Assembly: GCA_937902445.1 (NCBI GenBank)
Contig: CALELJ010000173.1
Location: 1-17,265 of the forward strand
Direction: 5' to 3'
DNA length: 17,265 nucleotides
From: an uncultured Treponema sp.
GTDB taxonomy: Bacteria; Spirochaetota; Spirochaetia; Treponematales; Treponemataceae
The notes under the pieces are model-generated. The model was not told the origin of the DNA. It saw nothing but the letters and a program-made list of their open reading frames with translations, and did not search any database. Made by a program: the position numbers and the translations under genes. Positions 12,301-16,916 of the stretch are shown here, in pieces. Positions within the stretch are counted from its first letter, which is position 1, and the number at the start of each line of letters is the position of its first letter.

Positions 12301-14150
12301 ATGCCATGAGCAATGACTGCGGTTATCCGGGAAATGGTGTAGCCCAGACGACAGAAAAAGCTCCTACTGCAAAATACATCATGGACTTTGTTCCATACAT
12401 CAAGGGTATCCGCGATGCAAACCGTTCACGCCTTGGTCGCTACCCAGTTCAGGCAGGTCAGGACATCATTGTGGAAGGTATGAACTTTGCAAAGGGTGCC
12501 AAGTATCAGGTTAAGTTCTATAACACGGCAAACGGAACAAAGCCTACAGGCAGCAGAACGGCACAGTCAGATACTTACATGCGTAATGCTGTTACTGACA
12601 GCTCTACCTGGTCAGGTACAATTGCTACAGACGGAGAAATCACAATCAAGGCTCCAAAGTATTCAGCATACTTTGAGGTCATGATTACAAAGAAGGGAAC
12701 TACCGGCGATGACGCTTCTGATTATGTTGAGACAAGCAACAACAACAACCAGAACATCAAGTGGAACATCGAAGAGGGAACCCTTGACAGCAAGGGAAGA
12801 CCTGAGATCATGGTTGGAAAGAACCAGTGGAACGACGACCGCTACCTTTCTGTATGGAAGGTTGGTACTACATTCGCACAATCACCTAACCCAATTAAGG
12901 GAACTATAGAAAGAATGACAAGCTCTACTACTAAGTTCCAGGCATCTGAAAGAAAGGGTAATGGACATAACGGATCATGGTATGAAGATGGAGACCTTTA
13001 CGCAATTTGGGGTGGTGAAAACAACATGATTTATGATGGTGTCTTGTCTCTCCAGAAAAGATGGAAGAGTATCTGTGATAAGGATTCCGGTGCTCTTAAA
13101 ACACCTGCAGCTGAAATTGATACATGTCTCATCAATGGCAGAATATTCCATGCTGTTCTCGATGATGGTTGGGCAGATGCAGAAACATTCGGTAAAGGTT
13201 TGCTCCTTGTAAGGGATGGTGAAACATTTACTGCAGATTCTGGAGCCAATAAGCTTACTATTGAACAGACAAAGGTTGATAAGGTTCGCGATCAGTTCCA
13301 GAATCCAAAGATTGCCGGATACTATGCTGGAGAAAATTCTGAAGACGTTAATGGGCGCTATCATATGTACGTAAGCTATTATGATAAGCACACTCACTGT
13401 CTTAAATACGGTAAGGTTGAATTCAGCAACAAGTGGCCGGAAAATCTTACTGAAGTCGTAGCTTCAAATAACATTGCAAACGATAAAACAGGAAACTATG
13501 TTGTAGATGGTAGTGATTCAACATCATCAACAGCTGACGTAGGTTCATTCTCTGACATCAAGATAGTAAACAATAAACCAGTTATTGTTTACTATGATAA
13601 GGGTAATAAGAAGCTTAAGGTTGCAGTTGCAGATTCTAATACTCCAACAGTATGGAGCATATCTAGCTTCAATAGACCTAGTGGCAGTGTTGACTTCGGT
13701 CGCTATGTAAGCATGGAAGTAGATAAAGATGGTGTTCATATTGTTGCACAGTCTGCTCTTGATGGTGTACTTTATTACGGTTATGTTTTGAATACAGCTT
13801 TGTCAGGAACAACAATAACAGTTAACTGGAAGAAGGTTGATGCTACAAGTTCAGTTGGACGTTGGACAGATATCAAGCTTGAAGATGCAACAAAGTCTGG
13901 TTATGCTGCAAAGCCTGTTATTACATATCAGGATGCTGCAAAGCTGAATACTATCGGTGCGGTAAAGATTGCATACATCGAGGATGTTGCAAATGGCATT
14001 TGGGAAGCAATGACAGATCCTGCTGTTTGTGAAGCATCTGACATGAAGCTGAGTCTTGCCGTTGATGTTTCTGATGGAGAAGTAAGGGATAGGTATGGAG
14101 TTGGTATAAACTCTACAGCTCTTTACGTAGACTTCCTCCGCGGAGAGTAA
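354..14150 (+). CDS. Giant Ig-like repeat lipoprotein with C-terminal beta-propeller-like region
   Basis: This encodes a 4598-residue exported protein, probably a lipid-anchored envelope or surface protein acting in adhesion or binding. The role is inferred; no enzyme motif was seen. The signal peptide has a basic n-region (K4 K5 R11 K12), a hydrophobic core at about 13-24, and a lipobox-like T-V-S before C29. From residue 37 to about 4010 there are roughly 25 Ig-like domains, each recognised by a hinge such as D-x-T-A-P and a closing D-x-A-G-N motif. Residues 760-2482 form three tandem five-domain super-repeats, and a further copy of the opening motif is at 2483. Residues 148-518 are a longer, less regular region. 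An EF-hand-like loop (DLNGDNSYTQSE) lies at 3635-3646. Residues about 4013-4113 resemble an IPT/TIG domain (G-Q-D-I-I-V-E-G-M-N-F). From about 4150 to the end the sequence has propeller-like strand repeats. The frame is uninterrupted and ends in TAA, followed by an intrinsic terminator, so the gene looks monocistronic and intact. Exact domain families cannot be settled by eye. Confidence 0.9.
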   Translation: MNLKKVGSAIRKFILAAGLVVPLFSTVSCEIGLGESVDTQAPVISITYPPVGATIMEDFILSGTYADDKGITGVTVTIQGTGIDNGNFSMGPLAATYANNIWQINLNKSNGTGPYNGYDIPDGPIEVTVNVSDGGNHTTTEKRALEIDNTAPILILAKPLSTAQDASATTYGRVFKLTGDIYDLHQSNGISVKVHYALYDSESGTIGAVKTLFGYSINSSMTDDSPLIIAQYYPTNEANDDSKKAMRQNYITLYGTDADAGNGHTLDKVFYCGVQLTDCAKVYRNPADQTGAEKGNTTERYYINSTNFYNELQSESSTRSGGKNFNISATKIAKMFNGTGTDYTADDKAAIVDVLNTKGNWSTSVAENINPEESSKFLINPDNSPTWNVSGYELGGALGDADTGFRALAQGSSVSFNINAGKDNTLIRPETVSVKLRHFTSFESYKSDVSSGDDIILLEKGSWSENDASTAISQQFTPTGKDVTLRAGEFYVFVVEGIDRNTNDVVSADGAVYGFMVKRAETPPELYDVSTREIIDGVISVKTIDEAAGGFTDGKKKISISGKVKMLGQEFAEDTPVAVSYTCSNLLDSSQVIGDLGTEITVNRGEVVDDMADWSVVLGGKLCPDAPSKYKITVNIVMKNASDITSAAERINFYVDNMEPEVKNEKVSPYVVVGESNVLNGTVKYSASIADNNEVADENIGTWFARNGDAEIASGPIDKTDFTTTAIDTTRIGETGTLTIEADACDKVGNVKKHIKTYAVDQKTDKPVITPGNYKTDVAADDIKVNSNLFGITSNNKIYATITDDDGIGAVRVYRRLLPAGTEELIMDESGDGMLTYALTINLNTFTVEGKYKFRVEVDDSLGETDYSKIKDEDHVFYAGVSSGAPSIQRTTQDNLYVSTETPCVVKGTVDVKATKVLRHTTVNASDPGVEVTTFTPGSAEWEDHYLAPVAEGGKVYYFAYDVFGQTTAATFTYRIDVKAPTVAPDWTGPADAGKWTNASSVAFKIPLSDAWDNAAGKVIDSLSSSGIDSASYWVDTYNGDGEPTGTLAGRNQYNESRYGNQYLNYDATIDLADGKHKIYVKAVDNAGNKLEIKDAAYEYWIDTTAPVIESVTKSIAADKTLNAYDVKPETLATSPVTITVSAKDEVAGIDVSGIKEYKLVENNRELALVASDGRFSLTQAVLTHGVHSFTVRAYDKAGNYSDSAPVEIKVDSTLPLAAVTSVSPTVTVKEGGVNKTYVNGVISISGNASDETALGETADTVEVFIDDVSRGNAVLTDQSWTFENYNTKVLTDNEEHKVKVVVTDKAGNKGTSAEYKINVKQSTDTPVVEPSNYKTNIEAADLAQNKNLFGKTTNNKLIANITDDDGIDEIVVSYKKNSDSSWTAAPAIKVSTVGNIEKSYTLNYDLSAHAEGKWNFKIQVTDVLKETTAEYKNTPVEFNIGVSDGAPAISLTTADNIWQKPSTEFSVTGTVASKATRIECRTLNADGSVKTSTPLTYTAGSTTWTHKITSDEGATVHFVAIDEFKQENDIPFTYKIDSHDPTIASDWVNADANHGADVVWRNSDSLKLEIPVSDSWNGNIATGEKWGVNSISGISRVYYTVDGGAEEGTTEGNLYGDGNKANYRYYKTTLALSDGEHAVKVFVVDDAARSINKTYTYNIDTKAPKITDSNFIVDGSVHASTVSKSDLDNMGTKKIRISANVTDLVLDGITHVSGIKTVELYDGNAKVAITPAVSSGVYTFEFPNEGAARTILTDGTHTFTVRATDNVGNVSTGTPIMVTVDGTLPSAAVSGVSPTVTKDTTTYINGIVKFTGTVSDNSALGTSIDFLVDGTKYGESIPVDAGLTYKAWEMSVDTRDLTDDVEHKFTVKVSDTAGNQTTSAEYKVIVDQDTDIPAIAFANLSAGDNVFGTDGKDKITFTVTEDDLIKSIKVYVDGSTTASYVYEPAAPELSTKTVSLNVTAAANDAAKGDINLAEEGSHKINIVVEDNLLRNGDNAKKTGDTQFILDNSVPDLSETKIGESGLITNGGDDKKIVVSLTARDGYGLSKVEITDSMNASSKWILTPEASEINSMSRDYEISFGSVIGTLADGNHVITIKATDLAGKTTQIKRNVTVDTVKPKFEKVSESDAAAAPKITTASKTIDAKAWYKSQQVSLKVMTSDVSGSGVSNVEWTTDDAASESAVWSSLTKDSGTDGLWAGTVTPLVQGVNTITVRITDRAGNSESAKLYPYVDTEVPAETTLVKVDDVDGADVDRKIVNGTADVVVLLKAKDTGNVDEFKATGIASVSVSRIGGTDLADVVGTATANADEFKIVIPKEKLATGMVIVKATDKVGNFLETSLFQMELDNTAPKIKISNPASAKTGADIYVNRKIAFSGTSSDKNLDDSSRPVLEYARWNDSASAWGEWKTLSVDFTGDTTAGTWTTLPVNTETAFVTGAETKVPDGAKVKVRAKITDKAGNLSDPDEKENESDAKPQCETKEFIVDQNTDRPVIRVTSPNTFQSKNAEGTVVDMSSTVYAWQKNLTYISGIVTDDDGSLTKKAADKGRLYYSTQSNPDPATASAWTELDAESGSWQINFVKENGNPDDGKFTVHFMVKDNEGAVYTSTATVNRDKSIILTDGTNEYGAVGSAAPKNDTTFYIGIDNSAPLVSNVDYTRFSKKRNADSAANTLFGGDTTKFKLKLKAEDTNGIKKVTISHANFGASDPVVLVADVVDGKGNGTYKTSGYIDISDTEKWTSGTYTFKVTAVDMADLEKVENISINIDNDAPELTMTSPTQDERAKPTDPGAPVVDTVWGANVKATGAVNGTKKLYYAISTTDKVRPYMPVENLADLAASFGTKLENNFSAEDKTALTKWSGKDVDADGNSTPKTDGTVSAEKKQRPSYVTKDKDDKLVYREFNEFKTSAPSSWKLAFDGDDDPSNITTTHTKKVNDWLVDLGVTTKPLIEDNTFTTYVNLYLWIWAEDDAGNVTERSYPIEVDPQGSRPKIDEITNPEVAGTKVTGKVRVSGSATDDVKVKGVWLQFISAQHNLKKNAQVGSDWDNTGRIYGTTGSGFNFTKDDLDYMAAAGMKVFKIKDYKYDKEVDAAGQAEQWIVGTSTIKSGETASDYAAFVKPASSSWNLKINTNSEFAPVNKEDSTPTTNNVAFRVYAHDGEFLSLPRVSSMVFDTESPEISGLTLVQYGGVGGTTVIAQRAYKEDMFINSSWWLEGYVKDDTVSDLDVLGTELMVDGEIKTSDDFKVTEIHPETIVTDKSVKITAENIADYGSGVEIGKIYELVNGEIYHTYKFALKLDTSGIDKCGMFKGKVEATDNAGHNATPAKITINVDKNAPSIVTMYEYNQSTRAPVTEISGGKTVNKKHKYEEKYNVSPLVQNSDGYYTFGSQVMEESVSVTKDGVTTAYNQSGFARVAFYFMRRNSGDAENNQWLYDIMEDNSRINVKDLSASGLVFEDGLYWTVKRVTPTATRNIVKGSFGDDVRPDVRPGSLVKINGAYYTTTDESNSKQLVLSEELPGDGTAQITALVAKAQVVDHLVMESAVDGTVRNDDGDGMVESVKKTGTTWTWDASVNTKTIEDGPIELHYVVFDDAGNYSIGIVGNSEDYEIPDGTNRDRVFYRKDAINICNRAPRLSKVFLGTDLNGDNSYTQSEFIEYDIFGRNGRFTTAVDLETRSYTGKSFRIKDKLAVMPEFVGGNNITKSDPIKVVFSNDATKDEKPYVTSASPVAPVEDPLTTKVNENKLKLVLSDEVKTVWNDRNNWGADKKADAAEIYDNPSSDLHGLDYYMYLYEFESADGQLGAESSNDEVNGGIGKRQMSFTFWDNTTDTVQGTSSNYCYLKIKDLIVDVVDTTPPVVKINPFHWTSKTDCSVPLDDNGMPLGHIDLETAEQPNPKVSGQVIIRGTAYDNTRHGGIYISDPSGNEEHQVAKFENGEWSEVTDDWPSYWKSFEITEDYGITQDGHTVEWKMVMDMTTFGVDTGKILTAKAVDAMSNDCGYPGNGVAQTTEKAPTAKYIMDFVPYIKGIRDANRSRLGRYPVQAGQDIIVEGMNFAKGAKYQVKFYNTANGTKPTGSRTAQSDTYMRNAVTDSSTWSGTIATDGEITIKAPKYSAYFEVMITKKGTTGDDASDYVETSNNNNQNIKWNIEEGTLDSKGRPEIMVGKNQWNDDRYLSVWKVGTTFAQSPNPIKGTIERMTSSTTKFQASERKGNGHNGSWYEDGDLYAIWGGENNMIYDGVLSLQKRWKSICDKDSGALKTPAAEIDTCLINGRIFHAVLDDGWADAETFGKGLLLVRDGETFTADSGANKLTIEQTKVDKVRDQFQNPKIAGYYAGENSEDVNGRYHMYVSYYDKHTHCLKYGKVEFSNKWPENLTEVVASNNIANDKTGNYVVDGSDSTSSTADVGSFSDIKIVNNKPVIVYYDKGNKKLKVAVADSNTPTVWSISSFNRPSGSVDFGRYVSMEVDKDGVHIVAQSALDGVLYYGYVLNTALSGTTITVNWKKVDATSSVGRWTDIKLEDATKSGYAAKPVITYQDAAKLNTIGAVKIAYIEDVANGIWEAMTDPAVCEASDMKLSLAVDVSDGEVRDRYGVGINSTALYVDFLRGE
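2631..4310 (+). repeat. Super-repeat unit 1 (five Ig-like domains, 560 residues)
   Basis: This coding unit opens with V-D-Q-K-T-D-K-P-V-I at residue 760. Domain hinges follow near residues 882 (SSGAP), 976 (VKAP), 1101 (DTTAP) and 1211 (DSTLP). Its first domain carries N-Y-K-T-D, N-L-F-G and I-T-D-D-D-G-I motifs that recur in unit 2 at the same places. DNA similarity to unit 2 is visible in this first domain, for example around AACTACAAGACA and AACCTCTTTGG. Confidence 0.75.
4311..6011 (+). repeat. Super-repeat unit 2 (five Ig-like domains, 567 residues)
   Basis: This unit opens with V-K-Q-S-T-D-T-P-V-V at residue 1320. Hinges near 1444 (SDGAP), 1536 (SHDP), 1659 (DTKAP) and 1781 (DGTLP) match unit 1 in order and spacing. 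Shared details with unit 1 include N-Y-K-T-N, N-L-F-G-K-T, I-T-D-D-D-G-I, and a V-S-P-T-V-T segment opening the fifth domain. Confidence 0.75.
6012..7799 (+). repeat. Super-repeat unit 3, more diverged (596 residues)
   Basis: This unit opens with V-D-Q-D-T-D-I-P-A-I at residue 1887. It keeps N-V-F-G and a D-L-I-K-S-I segment where units 1 and 2 have N-L-F-G and D-D-G-I. Hinges near 2007 (DNSVP), 2114 (DTVKP), 2231 (DTEVP) and 2345 (DNTAP) again make five domains. The next opening motif, V-D-Q-N-T-D-R-P-V-I at residue 2483 (nt 7800), marks its end. After that the five-domain order is no longer clear. Confidence 0.6.
10776..10799 (+). repeat. In-frame 12-bp tandem duplication inside the giant gene
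   Basis: GATGTACGCCCT (10776-10787) is followed directly by GATGTACGCCCA (10788-10799), an 11 of 12 match. It encodes D-V-R-P twice. It looks like a small replication-slippage duplication that kept the frame. Confidence 0.7.
12801..14147 (+). other. C-terminal beta-propeller-like region of the giant lipoprotein
   Basis: Residues about 4150-4598 contain up to seven strand-rich repeats with a shared pattern of aromatic and hydrophobic strands. Recognisable starts are near 4157 (D-R-Y-L-S-V-W), 4207 (G-S-W-Y-E-D-G-D-L-Y-A-I-W), 4256 (D-T-C-L-I-N-G-R-I-F-H-A-V), 4335 (R-Y-H-M-Y-V-S-Y-Y-D), 4397 (F-S-D-I-K-I-V-N-N-K-P-V-I-V-Y-Y-D), 4449 (G-R-Y-V-S-M-E-V) and 4502 (G-R-W-T-D-I-K-L). The pattern resembles BNR/sialidase-type or similar propellers. 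No catalytic Asp-box set was identified, so a binding role is more likely than an enzymatic one. Fold and blade count are inferences. Confidence 0.5.
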
Positions 14151-14188
14151 GCAAGGGATGGTAAAAACTAAAATGTCACAATGACACT

Positions 14189-14224
14189 AAAGGCCGGCAG
14201 ATTAAAATCTGCCGGCCTTTTTTT
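14189..14224 (+). terminator. Strong intrinsic terminator after the giant lipoprotein gene
   Basis: AGGCCGGCAGATT (14191-14203) pairs perfectly with AATCTGCCGGCCT (14206-14218). The stem extends by two A-T pairs outward and is followed by seven T residues at 14218-14224. It begins 38 bp after the TAA stop codon. Confidence 0.93.
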
Positions 14225-14234
14225 ATGTAGAGCC

Positions 14235-14375
14235 GGACCCTTCGACAAGCTCAGGGATCCTAATACAATCTCAGACCCTAATACAAGATCAGGACCCTTC
14301 GACAGGCTCAGGGACCCTGATACAATTTCAGATCCTGATACAGAGCCAGGATCCCTGAGCGAAGTCGAAGGGTCC
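14235..14375. repeat. Array of dispersed palindromic repeats with 57-bp tandem units (3' flank of giant gene)
   Basis: Two tandem 57-bp units (14235-14291 and 14292-14348) match at 47 of 57 positions by hand alignment. Each starts with a copy of the family core (CCCTTCGACAAGCTCAGGG and CCCTTCGACAGGCTCAGGG). Each also holds two decayed sub-units of the form CCTRATACA...TCAG, giving a step of 18-20 bp. An inverted core copy at 14349-14375 (GGATCCCTGAGC...GTCGAAGGGTCC) closes the array and can pair with either forward copy. The array fills the space between the convergent giant gene and the minus-strand operon. It ends 6 bp from the operon's last stop codon, so its hairpins could also help end that transcript. 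Confidence 0.85.
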
Positions 14376-14381
14376 TGCTAT

Positions 14382-15545
14382 TTAGTTTTTAAGCCAGTCG
14401 CGGATGGCTTTTGCAAGATCCTTTCTGTCCCTGTCGCTGGACATGGCAGCATAGCTGATGTAGTTTACCGGAGGATTAGGATAGGCTGCGGCCCAGTATC
14501 TTATGTCCGTAGTCCTGTTGTCAAAGGCTTCGGAATGGAGCGTTACAGGTGCAAGGCGGCTCTTTGTTGAAAGTTCCGACTGTCCCCTGTCAGAAGTCAA
14601 ATAATCTACGATTGCCTTGGTGTCCCTGTTTTTTCTGTAGACTACTGCTCCCAGAACCGGAGAAACGAGGGAATGTTTTACCGACGTGTTGTAAAGCGGA
14701 ACAGGATTTGTTTCATAATATTTGATGTAGATGAAATCGTGCTTTCTGTGCTGGTCAAGGGTCATGGCATAGATTCCAACCTCGCGGTCTTCCATGAAGG
14801 ATGAGCCTTCCTTGATTGTAGTATCGTACCATCTTGGGTTTATCAGTTCTTTTTTCTGCAGGTTTCTGATCTGTCCAAGAACATCCGTAAGCTTTGTGGA
14901 AAGCGTCCTTGTTTTATTCCATGTAAGTGAAACTTCATCTACAAGGCTGCTGTATTCTTCCGACCCAAGAAGGGATTCCGCAAAGGCACTTATGAAACCA
15001 AAAAGTTCATCGTCGTTTTCACCGGTGCATACCAGAGGATAAGCTGCGTATTTTTTTACTGCCGCAAGGTAATTTTCAAGTTCAGCACCAGTTTCAGGAA
15101 TTTCCATTTTCAGCATTGTCCTGTATGTCTTGTACTGGGCAAATTCAAAATAGTCCATGAGCACAGGCAGAATGAAATTTCCGTTTTTACCTGTGTAGTT
15201 CTTTCTTATGTTCAAAGGGTAGATGTTGTACATCGGATCAGGGAAAGCAAAGGCTTTTTTTGAAAGTCCCTTGAGTGTTTTTCCGTCCCATGCAAAAACT
15301 ACGGAATAGTTGTCTGCCTTTGACGGCGAAAGATTTTTCTCGCTGTCAAGCACTACGAATTTTGCTTTTGGACAGATTTCCTTGATCTGGTCTTCTACCA
15401 CTTTTGTCAGTTCCGGAGAAATTCCGTAGAAGGCGATGGTTGTGGTTGTTTTCTTTACGAGCAGAACTGTTCCAAGGCAGGTGGCTGTCAGGAAAAGTGC
15501 TGCCGACGCGATGATGATGTTTCTTTTTGTGATGAACTTTTTCAT
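14382..15545 (-). CDS. Exported solute-binding-like protein, second gene of a paralogous pair
   Basis: This 387-residue protein has a basic N-terminus and one hydrophobic segment at about 10-30, which reads as an uncleaved membrane anchor or signal sequence with no convincing lipobox. The body resembles the family 1 extracellular solute-binding fold. T-I-A-F-Y-G-I begins strand 1 near 36. I-L-P-V-L-M-D-Y near 125 sits where such proteins carry a conserved L-P-V-x-x-D. Y-P-L-V-C-T-G-E-N-D-D-E-L is near 169. A late A-I-V-D-Y-L-T-S-D-R-G-Q...L-A-P-V block at 311-334 matches the usual conserved C-terminal segment. It shares these motifs with its upstream neighbour, from which it is separated by only 15 bp, so the two are co-transcribed. 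The Shine-Dalgarno match before ATG 15545 is weak (GGAA), suggesting coupling to the first gene. The ligand is unknown and no permease or ATPase is nearby. The fold assignment is moderate. Confidence 0.8.
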   Translation of the reverse strand: MKKFITKRNIIIASAALFLTATCLGTVLLVKKTTTTIAFYGISPELTKVVEDQIKEICPKAKFVVLDSEKNLSPSKADNYSVVFAWDGKTLKGLSKKAFAFPDPMYNIYPLNIRKNYTGKNGNFILPVLMDYFEFAQYKTYRTMLKMEIPETGAELENYLAAVKKYAAYPLVCTGENDDELFGFISAFAESLLGSEEYSSLVDEVSLTWNKTRTLSTKLTDVLGQIRNLQKKELINPRWYDTTIKEGSSFMEDREVGIYAMTLDQHRKHDFIYIKYYETNPVPLYNTSVKHSLVSPVLGAVVYRKNRDTKAIVDYLTSDRGQSELSTKSRLAPVTLHSEAFDNRTTDIRYWAAAYPNPPVNYISYAAMSSDRDRKDLAKAIRDWLKN

Positions 15546-15560
15546 GTTGTTTTCCGTTTT

Positions 15561-16832
15561 TTATTTTGTGCAGTGGTTTAAAATCCACTGTCTTATTGCT
15601 GAGGCAAATTCAGCTTTGCGTGCCTTGTCGCTGAAAGCTCCCTCGTAAATCGGAACTACCGGCTGCGATGTTGCCGCAATCCAGAACCTTATGTCGTCGC
15701 TCTGGATGTCCGGAATCCTGCAGTTTGCAAGAAGCGGTGAAAGTCCAGTTTCGTGGCAGAGGATTTCCTGACCGTCGATGGTTGTCATGGATTCCGCAAG
15801 TTTTTTTGTCCTTTCGTCCGCAGTCATGGAAATCATGCAGGTTGCAGGTGCCACAAGGGATCTCTGGTTCAAAGGTCTTATGGATGGTGTATAGAAAGAA
15901 CTTTCGTTTGTGTGGATTGGAATGGTGGTGAAATTCTTCACGGAACTCATTGTGATGAGGCGGTGCTGTGAAAGGCTCATGATCGTTACGGCCGACCTGA
16001 AATTTTCTATGAGGTTTCTTGCCTCATCGTTGCCCAGTTTAAGCATGTCGGTGCTGAAAATTTCCTTCCTGTTCCAGCGGATGATTCTTGAAAGGCTTTC
16101 TTCAAGAGCCTGGTTGTTGTCCGAAAGTTCCTCTACGAGGTCTTTCATTGTTCCGTCGTAGGAAGCGATTTTTTCAACAAGAGCTTCGTATGCTTCACGG
16201 CCCTCAAAGGATTCAACAAGAACGCTCAGGACACCGAGAAGACTGTCATCGTCGCCACCGGCAAAAACAATCGGGTAGGGAGTGAACTTTTTTGAATTCT
16301 CGGCAAAGGACTCAAGGTCAACCCATGTCTCAAGCATCTTCATCTGGGTCTCTGATATGGACTGAATGGAAAGAAGGATCTCGTATCCGTCAAAAAGCAC
16401 AGGAACCTGGGTGATTGTGTTTTTGCCGGCTCCCTTTCTTGTCATGGCAAAATTGGCGGCGGATATGGATGAATTTTTAATGATTGATGCATCAAAGAAA
16501 TTCCTGCTGTTGTTTTTCTTTCCCGCCATTGCAGAGACATTGTCGGCACCTCGTCCCGCCGGAATGAAAAGAAGGTCTACGTTTTTTGCCTGGTATTCGG
16601 CTCTTTTGCCCGTATCAAGGTTCCTGAAATTCAGTTTTACGCTTTTGTCCAGATTCTCATTGCTTTTCTCAAGGATGGATCTGATGGCTGCCACCTGGTT
16701 TTCTGCAATTCCGTAGAATCCGATGGTGCGTGTGTTTCCTGCCCTTACTGTCATTGCTGCTGAAACTGCAATTGCAACAGCCACTGCCGCTGCGGCGGAG
16801 ATCATGATGATTTTCTTTCTTGTGAATTTCAT
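15561..16832 (-). CDS. Exported solute-binding-like protein, first gene of a paralogous pair
   Basis: This 423-residue protein begins with K-K-rich residues and a long Ala/Val-rich core (12-28), with a likely signal peptidase I site after V-R-A31. Unlike its neighbour it looks cleaved and periplasmic. Motifs shared with the downstream protein are T-I-G-F-Y-G-I (36-42), P-V-L-F-D (144-148), Y-P-I-V-F-A-G-G-D-D-D-S-L-L-G (186-200) with a following E-S-F-E-G-R-E-A-Y, M-S-L-S-Q-H-R (285-291), R-S-L-V-A-P, D-G-Q-E-I-L...G-L-S-P-L (353-367), and an A-I-R-Q-W end. The P-V-x-x-D and G-Q...G-L-x-P blocks suggest a family 1 solute-binding fold. The start ATG at 16832 has AGGAAG just upstream (16842-16837). 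The gene lies 42 bp beyond a terminator, and I found no clear promoter in that gap. The substrate is unknown; a role in envelope or sugar sensing would be speculation. Confidence 0.83.
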   Translation of the reverse strand: MKFTRKKIIMISAAAAVAVAIAVSAAMTVRAGNTRTIGFYGIAENQVAAIRSILEKSNENLDKSVKLNFRNLDTGKRAEYQAKNVDLLFIPAGRGADNVSAMAGKKNNSRNFFDASIIKNSSISAANFAMTRKGAGKNTITQVPVLFDGYEILLSIQSISETQMKMLETWVDLESFAENSKKFTPYPIVFAGGDDDSLLGVLSVLVESFEGREAYEALVEKIASYDGTMKDLVEELSDNNQALEESLSRIIRWNRKEIFSTDMLKLGNDEARNLIENFRSAVTIMSLSQHRLITMSSVKNFTTIPIHTNESSFYTPSIRPLNQRSLVAPATCMISMTADERTKKLAESMTTIDGQEILCHETGLSPLLANCRIPDIQSDDIRFWIAATSQPVVPIYEGAFSDKARKAEFASAIRQWILNHCTK

Positions 16833-16874
16833 TTTACTTCCTGTCGTATCCTTTCTTAAATTTTTGTGGCTTCT

Positions 16875-16909
16875 AAAAAAAAAGACCCCTCAGTTTTAGC
16901 AAGGGGTCC
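16875..16909 (-). terminator. Intrinsic terminator downstream of the glycoside hydrolase end
   Basis: Read on the minus strand, GGACCCCT and AGGGGTCT form an 8-bp stem (one G-T pair) around an 11-nt loop at 16891-16901. Nine T residues follow, which are the A run at 16875-16883 on the plus strand. It starts 8 bp after the stop codon at 16917 and separates that gene from the solute-binding-like operon. Confidence 0.88.
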
Positions 16910-16916
16910 TTGTTGC

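Noticed and set aside
13031..13397. Overlapping antisense ORFs opposite the propeller-like region
   Set aside because: They lie opposite a conserved-looking strand pattern, have no translation signals, and appear in two competing frames, as expected of chance ORFs.
14174..14186. TGTCA-CAA-TGACA inverted repeat between the giant gene's stop and its terminator
   Set aside because: The five-base arms are too short to separate from chance, and the adjacent terminator explains the 3' end without it.
14181..14570. A 129-residue plus-strand ORF with G-P-F-D-K-L-R-D-P-type repeats
   Set aside because: It begins inside the terminator stem, runs through the 57-bp repeat array and overlaps the minus-strand gene. 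F-D-K-L-R and L-S-E-V-E-G peptides are simply the translated dispersed repeat.
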